This document shows positions 57,901 through 64,000 of a DNA stretch of 64,000 nt, piece by piece (position 1 is the first letter of the stretch; every line of letters starts with the position of its first letter). Made by a program: the position numbers and the translations under genes. The notes beneath the pieces were generated by a model, which had not been told where the DNA came from, did no database searches, and worked only from the letters and a program-made list of their open reading frames with translations. The stretch is from Microbulbifer pacificus. Lineage in GTDB: Bacteria; Pseudomonadota; Gammaproteobacteria; Pseudomonadales; Cellvibrionaceae. The stretch is from positions 558,001-622,000 of the forward strand of contig NZ_PREV01000027.1 of the NCBI RefSeq assembly GCF_002959965.1, written 5' to 3'.

Positions 57901-60546
57901 ATGAAAGATTCCCAAGCGCGTACGATTTACCTGAAGGATTACAAGGCTCCGGACTATCTGGTGGACAGGACGAATCTAACCTTTGATCTCGATCCGCATG
58001 CCACGCTGGTGAGGTCTCACCTGAAAGTCCGGCGCAATCCTGCGGTAGCCCAGGACGGAGAAATTCTGCCGCCACTATGGCTGGATGGGGTCGATCTGGA
58101 ACTTCTTTCCGTTTCTCTCGACGGTGAACTTCTCCCGGCTCAGCGTTATGAGGAAAAGCCGGGTGGCTTGTCACTCAAGGTTGATAGAAGCGAATTCGAC
58201 CTGGAAGTTCAGACCCGTATAGCCCCAGAGGCGAATACGTCCCTCGAAGGGTTGTATCTCTCTAACGGCATGTATTGCACCCAGTGCGAGGCCGAGGGAT
58301 TCCGCAAAATCACTTTTTACCCCGACCGCCCTGACGTAATGTCGGTATTTACGACCACCATCATTGCGCCCCCCAGCTATCCGGTGCTGTTGTCCAATGG
58401 TAACAAGGTTGATAGCGGCACTACGGAAGACGGCCGCCTGAGGGTGACTTGGGAAGATCCTTTCGCCAAACCATCCTATCTGTTTGCTCTGGTGGGAGGG
58501 GATCTGCAGCATGTGGAAGACAGCTTTATCACCAGCAGTGGCCGTAAAGTAAAATTGCAGCTGTTTACCGAGGCCCGCAATATTGGCAAGTGTGCGCACG
58601 CCATGACATCGCTCAAGCGCTCCATGCGCTGGGATGAAGAGGTCTACGGTCGTGAATACGATCTGGATATCTTCATGATCGTGGCGGTGGACCATTTCAA
58701 CATGGGCGCCATGGAAAACAAGGGTCTGAACATCTTTAACTCGGCCTGTGTTCTCGCCAGCCCGGAGACGGCCACCGATGCCGCGTTCCAGCGTATCGAA
58801 TCCATCGTTGCCCACGAATACTTCCACAATTGGTCTGGCAACCGGGTGACCTGCCGGGACTGGTTCCAGCTGAGCCTGAAAGAGGGCTTTACGGTATTTC
58901 GTGATGCGGAATTTTCTGCGGATATGAACTCGCGGGCGGTCAAGCGGATTGAGGATGTCATTCTGCTGCGAACTTCACAATTTGCCGAAGATGCCGGCCC
59001 CATGTCTCACCCGGTACGGCCGGATTCGTATATGGAAATTTCCAATTTCTATACCCTTACCGTGTACGAAAAAGGGGCTGAAGTGGTGCGGATGATCCAC
59101 ACCATCCTGGGGCCGGAAGCCTTCCGTCGAGGCAGTGATCTCTATTTCAAACGCCATGACGGCTGCGCGGTAACCTGTGAAGATTTTGTCAAGGCCATGG
59201 AGGATGCCAGCGGCGCGGACCTGACACAGTTCCGCCGCTGGTACAGTCAGGCGGGGACGCCAGTGCTCGACGTAGAAGATGCCTTCGATGAGGAAAAAGG
59301 AGAATATTTTCTCACTATTCGGCAGCATACGCCGGATACTCCCGGGCAGAAGGATAAACTGCCCCTGCACATTCCGGTAACCATGGGATTACTTGGCGAA
59401 GATGGCACTCCGCAGCCGATCGATGCAAACGGGGAGGTGGAAATGGTACTGCATCTTACCGAAGCCTCTCAGACCTTCACCTTCAGCGGTATTGCCTCTC
59501 GCCCTGTACCCTCACTGCTGCGGGGATTTTCCGCACCGGTCAGACTGCACTATGACTATTCCAGCACGCAACTGCAGTTCCTGATGCAGCATGACACCGA
59601 CCCGTTCAACCGCTGGGACGCCTGTCAGCGTCTGGCTCTGAACAGCCTGCAGGTTTTACAGCAACAGTACCGTGCTGGTGAAACACTGCAGGTGCCGGAA
59701 ACCCTGATCGACGGTTACGCCGCGGTGCTCGACGATGAGACTCTGGATCCGGCCCTGGTAGCAAAAATGCTGACGCTGCCCAGTGCGCAGGAACTGGCGG
59801 AGCAAGAGGGAAAAATAGACGCGGCCGCGATCATTGCCGCGCGCACGTTTCTCCGTGATGCTGTTGCAACAGCGCTGGGGGAGCGGTTCCTCGCTCGCTA
59901 CCACGCTCTGGAAACGTGTCGCCCCTATACTCCCAGCGCCGCAGATATCGCGGAGCGCAGTTTGAAAAATACCTGCCTCGCTTATCTTTGCGCCTCGGGA
60001 AATGAAGATGCGCTGATGCTGGCAAAAGCACAGTTTGATCGCGGGGAAAACATGACCGACACTGCCGCGTCGCTCGCCACGCTGGTGGAGTTCGGCCCAC
60101 GGGAACGGGCGGAGCTGGTTCTTGAAGCTTTTTATCAACAGTGGCAGCAGGATACCCAGGTGGTGGAAATCTGGTTCGGATTACAGAGCGGCAGTCCAAC
60201 ATTTGGTACCCTCGAACGCGTGCAGAAGTTGATGGAGCACCCGGCTTTTGAAATGAAAAATCCCAACAAGGTGCGTGCCGTCATTGCCGGGTTCGCCATG
60301 CGCAACTTCACCCAGTTCCACCGGGAAGATGGCCAGGGCTACCGTTTCCTTGCCGATCAGGTCATCGCCCTGGATAAACTCAACCCGCAGATTGCCGCAC
60401 GTCTGGTTACGCCGCTGACCCGTTGGAAAAAATACCGCGAGCAGGAGTCCCGCCAGATTCATTCTGCTTTGCTGCGGATTTCCGATAGCGGAACCCTTTC
60501 TCGGGATCTGTATGAGGTGGTCAGTAAAAGTCTCGATCAGAGTTGA
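57901..60546 (+). CDS. pepN: Aminopeptidase N
   Basis: This is a cytosolic M1-family zinc aminopeptidase of 881 residues (E. coli 870). The exopeptidase motif is MGAMENKGLN; zinc site HEYFHNWSGNRVTCRDWFQLSLKEGFTVFRD with the first zinc His at 305 and the second Glu in the KEGF segment. Domain order is N-terminal beta-saddle, catalytic thermolysin-like, then the long helical C-terminal domain (KNTCLAYLCASGNEDALML onward) of PepN/ERAP type. Peptide turnover is the main role. Starts 39 bases after ggt, so the two may share a transcript. Confidence 0.97.
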   Translation: MKDSQARTIYLKDYKAPDYLVDRTNLTFDLDPHATLVRSHLKVRRNPAVAQDGEILPPLWLDGVDLELLSVSLDGELLPAQRYEEKPGGLSLKVDRSEFDLEVQTRIAPEANTSLEGLYLSNGMYCTQCEAEGFRKITFYPDRPDVMSVFTTTIIAPPSYPVLLSNGNKVDSGTTEDGRLRVTWEDPFAKPSYLFALVGGDLQHVEDSFITSSGRKVKLQLFTEARNIGKCAHAMTSLKRSMRWDEEVYGREYDLDIFMIVAVDHFNMGAMENKGLNIFNSACVLASPETATDAAFQRIESIVAHEYFHNWSGNRVTCRDWFQLSLKEGFTVFRDAEFSADMNSRAVKRIEDVILLRTSQFAEDAGPMSHPVRPDSYMEISNFYTLTVYEKGAEVVRMIHTILGPEAFRRGSDLYFKRHDGCAVTCEDFVKAMEDASGADLTQFRRWYSQAGTPVLDVEDAFDEEKGEYFLTIRQHTPDTPGQKDKLPLHIPVTMGLLGEDGTPQPIDANGEVEMVLHLTEASQTFTFSGIASRPVPSLLRGFSAPVRLHYDYSSTQLQFLMQHDTDPFNRWDACQRLALNSLQVLQQQYRAGETLQVPETLIDGYAAVLDDETLDPALVAKMLTLPSAQELAEQEGKIDAAAIIAARTFLRDAVATALGERFLARYHALETCRPYTPSAADIAERSLKNTCLAYLCASGNEDALMLAKAQFDRGENMTDTAASLATLVEFGPRERAELVLEAFYQQWQQDTQVVEIWFGLQSGSPTFGTLERVQKLMEHPAFEMKNPNKVRAVIAGFAMRNFTQFHREDGQGYRFLADQVIALDKLNPQIAARLVTPLTRWKKYREQESRQIHSALLRISDSGTLSRDLYEVVSKSLDQS

Positions 60547-60618
60547 TTGCCGCGGGCGGGATTGACGCAATTATTCGCGGAAGTGGTTACGGGCGGGCCC
60601 GCTGGGCCCTGCCTCGTA

Positions 60619-61209
60619 TTATTGGATCAGGTTATCGGAGCTCTTTTCCTGCCCGAGTTCCTTCACTATCAATTTGCCTTCATTGAGAGCCAGGCGAGTC
60701 TGCGAAGCGTAGTCCGGGTGAAATTGAGCGACCTGAAGGTCATGGCGAATGGCCGCTACAACGGAATTGATCACCATAAAATGGCAGAATACCAGTGTAG
60801 TGTGGAATGGCTCTCTCTCTGCGGATGAGTAGAGTTGTCGTAGTCGATCGGTAATGCCTTTACGCCACTGAACCTGTGTGGGCGTAAGGGAGTCCCACTG
60901 ACTGTTGAGCAGATTGCGAATCCACCGGCTCCGTTCCTTCAGCGGCATGCCCTGTGGGGAAGGAATCTCAATGACACTCGGGTCTTCGACTATCTGTGTT
61001 TTCCAGCGCGTTGCAATGGGAACAGCTGTCTGTATGGCGCGCGCTTTCGGACTGCTGATCAGACGTACACCCACTCCATCCTGAAACTCCCTGACCAACC
61101 TGTCCGCCAGTGCCTCCGCCTGTTGCTGGCCACGTTCGGTGAGGCCGGGGTCGGCGTCGGTGGAGGACTTGGCGGCTTCGCCATGACGAATCAATAGTAT
61201 CTGGTGCAA
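60619..61209 (-). CDS. Histidine phosphatase family protein (SixA/PhpA-like)
   Basis: This is a 196-residue cytosolic protein with the phosphohistidine motif LIRHGEA (His9), RLISSPKARAIQTA, and the second catalytic His in VFCHFMVINSV. It is longer than SixA (161), and the substrate is not determined. The start codon is TTG at 61209; the ATG just upstream is out of frame and the ribosome site is weak. It converges on pepN with a 72-base gap. Confidence 0.8.
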   Translation of the reverse strand: MHQILLIRHGEAAKSSTDADPGLTERGQQQAEALADRLVREFQDGVGVRLISSPKARAIQTAVPIATRWKTQIVEDPSVIEIPSPQGMPLKERSRWIRNLLNSQWDSLTPTQVQWRKGITDRLRQLYSSAEREPFHTTLVFCHFMVINSVVAAIRHDLQVAQFHPDYASQTRLALNEGKLIVKELGQEKSSDNLIQ

Positions 61210-61304
61210 ATCATCGGTCTCATATGGTGGCCTGAGGGCCCTAAGTCCTTTCTCGTTTATCGGGCAGCAGGTCGAAACGCGGACGAATCACCGACAACCC
61301 GAAT

Positions 61305-62927
61305 TCAGAGAAGGCCATTCAGATTCGAATCATCCAGGATTTTCCATACCTGTTGCAAGGCATCGGTATCCATAGCGGCTACTTCCTGATTGCCGAAATA
61401 CCGGCTACGCCCGTGCTCGAAGTCGGGCCAGTTGTCTCCGGGATCTCCGGTTTCGGCAAAATTCAGCCAGGCGTTGCGCATGGAGTCACTGAGAATATGT
61501 GCATCTGTTTCTCCCCCGTACAGGTGCTGCAACGAGGGATCTCCATGAGTACCAAATACGTAACCCAGTTCGGAGGCGTGGCAGGCACCGAGCATCGGTT
61601 GGGTACTTAGGGGTTGTGCAAAGTGATAGTGAAAGCGTTTCCCCTGGTGTGCCTGAAGTAGGCGCAGGCCGGGTACAGTGAAAATCATATCAGTGAGCAA
61701 AAGGTTCCAGACTCTGCTCCATAAAGGCCATGGATTTTCCGCCAGCGACTCCGCCTGCCGACGGTAGTGGTCCAATAATGGCTGAATCCGATCTTTTGAA
61801 AGAAACCGCTGCAGATGACTGCGGATCTGTTGTTCGTCAAGGCTTAGGGACTCCGGTCGTGCTGCGCTGAACAGATTCCACTCGTCGCGATTACTACCCA
61901 CCATCATGACGACATCGGCGCCAGCACCACTGCGCACGGCATCCAGGGGGGGGCGGGTAATCAGTTCTCCATCCAGTACGGGTTTGAAAGGGAGGTGTCC
62001 CCAGCGACGTTCCGTTTCCGGATCATTTAGTAATATTTCCTGGGCACTGAGCAGCTCCCGGGTTGTTGGCGTTTGCTTAAGCGGCTTACCGTTACGCAGA
62101 GTGTATAAAATTTCACAAAACCTTTCGGCCATTGCCGTGGCATTTTCCACCCGGCTGTAGACGGCGGGGTTACCGCTTTGCACAATGGCTTTATGAAAGA
62201 GACGGCCGCTGAAGAACTCTTTGTTCTCATCGTGTGCGGAAAACAGACTGGCAATGCTCATAGCCCCCGCCGATTCACCGAACAGGGTGATATTGTTTGG
62301 ATCACCGCCAAACGCCTCTATATTCTTTTTGATCCAGCGAAGTGCAGCGATCTGGTCGAGAATACCCTCATTGCCGGTGGCCGGTATGTCGGTGAACTCG
62401 CTGAGTCTCAGAAATCCCAGTGCACCGAGTCTGTAATTGATCGTTACCACGATGGCTCGTCCGCTACCGGCGAGATGCTGGCCGTCGTACAGCACCTGGC
62501 ATCCTGACCCGAGATAGAAGGAGCCGCCATGAATCCAAACCATGACGGGCAGCCGTGAGTGCGCGTGGCAAAGCGGGGCATGGATGTTGAGATAGAGGCA
62601 GTCTTCATTTTCCGGCGCCTCCCCGTGCGGCCCCCGGATCTCGAACAAATGGTTGGGATTCTGTGGTGCGGGCATGGCGAAGTGTGTGGCTTGCCGTATG
62701 TGATCCCAGGGGGGCATGGGCATGGGAGGGCGCCAGCGCAATGGCCCGACGGGAGGGGCTGCGTAGGGAATGCCCAGAAATTGTCTTATGGCCCCGTGCT
62801 GGGCGGCATTGGCGCCTTTGTTAAATTTGGTGATTTTGCCTTTCAAACATCCGCAGTCTGTTTCAACACACAGAGCCGCCTCGCGGAGGTTGAGTTTAGC
62901 GATGTCTGGCTTTTTGGGATGGGACAT
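61305..62927 (-). CDS. Type B carboxylesterase
   Basis: This is a 540-residue alpha/beta hydrolase of the carboxylesterase/cholinesterase class. Motifs: EDCLYLNIHAP, VWIHGGSFYLGSG (oxyanion hole), the nucleophile elbow GGDPNNITLFGESAGAMS, a Glu near the SNRDEWNLF segment, and the catalytic His in GACHASELGYVFG. No N-terminal signal peptide is seen. ATG 62927 has AGGA about ten bases upstream; an in-frame GTG seven codons earlier lacks a site. It probably hydrolyses short- or medium-chain esters. Confidence 0.92.
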   Translation of the reverse strand: MSHPKKPDIAKLNLREAALCVETDCGCLKGKITKFNKGANAAQHGAIRQFLGIPYAAPPVGPLRWRPPMPMPPWDHIRQATHFAMPAPQNPNHLFEIRGPHGEAPENEDCLYLNIHAPLCHAHSRLPVMVWIHGGSFYLGSGCQVLYDGQHLAGSGRAIVVTINYRLGALGFLRLSEFTDIPATGNEGILDQIAALRWIKKNIEAFGGDPNNITLFGESAGAMSIASLFSAHDENKEFFSGRLFHKAIVQSGNPAVYSRVENATAMAERFCEILYTLRNGKPLKQTPTTRELLSAQEILLNDPETERRWGHLPFKPVLDGELITRPPLDAVRSGAGADVVMMVGSNRDEWNLFSAARPESLSLDEQQIRSHLQRFLSKDRIQPLLDHYRRQAESLAENPWPLWSRVWNLLLTDMIFTVPGLRLLQAHQGKRFHYHFAQPLSTQPMLGACHASELGYVFGTHGDPSLQHLYGGETDAHILSDSMRNAWLNFAETGDPGDNWPDFEHGRSRYFGNQEVAAMDTDALQQVWKILDDSNLNGLL

Positions 62928-63544
62928 GGGGTACAGCTTCCTATTCACTGGTATTCAGAGAGGAACAGTACAGAGGCAATCTCTCACTGGAATCACGATT
63001 CAGTATAGAAGCCGTCATATAACGATGTTTTCCGCATGGCTTTCATGACCGTTTTGTTTCCATGAACAAAAATACGATAAACCAGGAAATAGCTGTTGCG
63101 CTGATTATCAGGTCGGATATGATGGATACCTTCTTTTCTACTGGTGAGCAGATGGCTGCCGGAACAGTGGAAGAACCTTCACGATTGATACAGGAGCTAT
63201 TCGGGAATTACCGGATACAAATGCAAATGAATTTTCCAAAGTTGCGTACCCATTTCTCAGTTAGTCGATGGCAGTGTGTACTGTCCGCGCTAACTGCCAG
63301 TGCGCGCTCCTGTATCTCTTACTCTTCTATATCCGCTATTCCAGCAGATAAGCTGACGGTACACCTGCGTAAGCACCTGAATATTTCCATGGTGTGCTCC
63401 GCGGTATCCGTACGAGTGCGCAGCATGATTACCTGACAGATTACTGAATGAGTGTTCTGGAGGGTGTCATCAAGACCCTCCAGGAAAAACCCGGAAGGTC
63501 TTGCCTCCGGGTTTTTTTTTGCCGTCAATTTGGGAGAAATCGGC
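62928..63544 (+). other. 617-base region without a confident gene, ends in hairpins
   Basis: No recognisable protein or RNA family is seen here. A 124-codon frame (63062-63436) starts ATG but lacks a clear ribosome site, and its second half does not look protein-like. The stretch is AT-richer than the neighbours. Tandem hairpins and a T9 tract at 63457-63520 show that a plus-strand transcript probably ends just before the MFS gene, so a small RNA, a short gene or a 5' leader is possible. Confidence 0.4.
63457..63520 (+). terminator. Tandem hairpins with T9 tract upstream of MFS gene
   Basis: Hairpin 1 has 9-bp perfect arms CTGGAGGGT/ACCCTCCAG (63457-63465 and 63475-63483). Hairpin 2 has arms AAACCCGGA/TCCGGGTTT (63487-63495 and 63506-63514), ending in nine T residues to 63520. 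The MFS ATG is only 25 bases later. GGAGG of hairpin 1 can also pair with CCTCC in hairpin 2, allowing an alternative fold. Confidence 0.8.
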
Positions 63545-64000
63545 ATGGACAGGCAGTGGTGGCAATCACTTTACGGCTTACCGCCTTTAATATGGATTGT
63601 TCTGATTGGCAGTTTTTTTGGCCGTGGAACCTACTTTATGGTGTGGCCGTTCCTGGCAATTCTTCTGCATGAAAAATTCGCGCTGACTCCGACGAGCATC
63701 GGTCTGATACTCAGTGTTTCCGCCATGGCCGCAACCGTGCTCGGCTTCTATGTGGGTACATTGTCTGACCGCTATGGTCGGCGCAACCTTCTCATATTGG
63801 GAACTGCGATCAATACGTTTGCCTTTGCGCTGTTGGCGTTGGCGGAGTCATTGTCGACTTTTGTTCTTTCCATCGCACTTTGCTCTATTGGCCGTGCGAT
63901 TTGGGAGGCACCGGCCAGCGCATTGTTTGGTGATCTGATTCCTGAAAAGCAGAGCCGTGAACTGGCGCTGCAGTTCCGCTACTTCCTGATCAATGTGGGG
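63545..64000 (+). CDS. MFS transporter, 3' end outside window
   Basis: A frame of 152 codons runs to the window end. It starts ATG with GGGAG eight bases upstream and encodes TM segments SLYGLPPLIWIVLIG..., the motif A-like GTLSDRYGRRNLLILG between TM2 and TM3, and RAIWEAPASALFGDLI in TM4. This fits the start of a 12-TM major facilitator such as a drug or metabolite exporter of DHA1 type. Substrate unknown. Confidence 0.85.
   Translation, partial: MDRQWWQSLYGLPPLIWIVLIGSFFGRGTYFMVWPFLAILLHEKFALTPTSIGLILSVSAMAATVLGFYVGTLSDRYGRRNLLILGTAINTFAFALLALAESLSTFVLSIALCSIGRAIWEAPASALFGDLIPEKQSRELALQFRYFLINVG

Noticed and set aside
63062..63436. 124-codon frame in the gene-poor region
   Set aside because: It could be real because a terminator follows, but there is no ribosome site and the second half is not protein-like; left as part of an uncertain region.

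Overview
The window reads as chromosomal DNA of a marine, GC-rich gammaproteobacterium. The block tilS-pyrG-kdsA-eno-ftsB-ispD-ispF-truD-pcm-nlpD-rpoS has the gene order known from Pseudomonas-like gammaproteobacteria, and mltF lies divergent to purL as in that group. The accessory genes (two GH3 glucosidases, an arylsulfatase, an octaheme cytochrome lipoprotein, a DUF3604 lipoprotein) fit a polysaccharide-degrading marine lineage such as the Cellvibrionales, perhaps Microbulbifer. That placement is inference from gene content and order. No tRNA, rRNA, CRISPR array, phage or intact transposase gene was seen.

Layout. 1-6.5 kb: end of an alpha/beta hydrolase gene, an M42-like metallohydrolase, then on the minus strand a PepSY-like secreted protein, dld (quinone D-lactate dehydrogenase), a small PepSY protein, a lipoprotein with a doubled GSDEW motif, and mltF. 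7-11 kb: purL. 11-18 kb: TfoX-N protein, CDF metal transporter, DUF3604 lipoprotein, and a HAD phosphatase-arylsulfatase pair. 18-24.5 kb: a minus-strand moxR-DUF58-DUF4381-batA-batB/C-batD operon of the aerotolerance type. 24.6-28.5 kb: octaheme/TPR lipoprotein plus a phospholipase D-family protein. 28.5-31.2 kb: FadL-family porin, a broken outer-membrane protein gene, and a DegV protein. 31.4-39.4 kb: a beta-glucan/oligoglucoside locus (DUF4380, an ExoP-type GH3, a sugar-porter MFS, BglX), all on the minus strand. 39.6-51.9 kb: the housekeeping block ending in nlpD-rpoS. 52-56 kb: ydbH-ynbE-ydbL on the minus strand. 56-64 kb: ggt, pepN, a histidine phosphatase, a carboxylesterase, and the start of an MFS gene cut by the window end.

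How the genes fit together. The two GH3 enzymes (one a lipoprotein, one with an N-terminal signal) would cleave glucosides outside the cytoplasm or in the periplasm, and the sugar porter between them would import the glucose. The Bat operon has the parts of an envelope system: a MoxR AAA+ ATPase, a DUF58 protein, two membrane von Willebrand proteins and BatD. YdbH-YnbE, NlpD, MltF and the DUF368 transporter are all cell-envelope functions.

I found no clear new multi-gene system. The points most worth a second look are the lost MIDAS aspartate in the BatB-like protein, the octaheme-TPR lipoprotein paired with a phospholipase D protein, three short inverted-repeat-bounded intergenic elements, the absence of surE between truD and pcm, a truncated outer-membrane protein gene, and a 617-base gene-poor stretch that ends in tandem hairpins just before an MFS gene.
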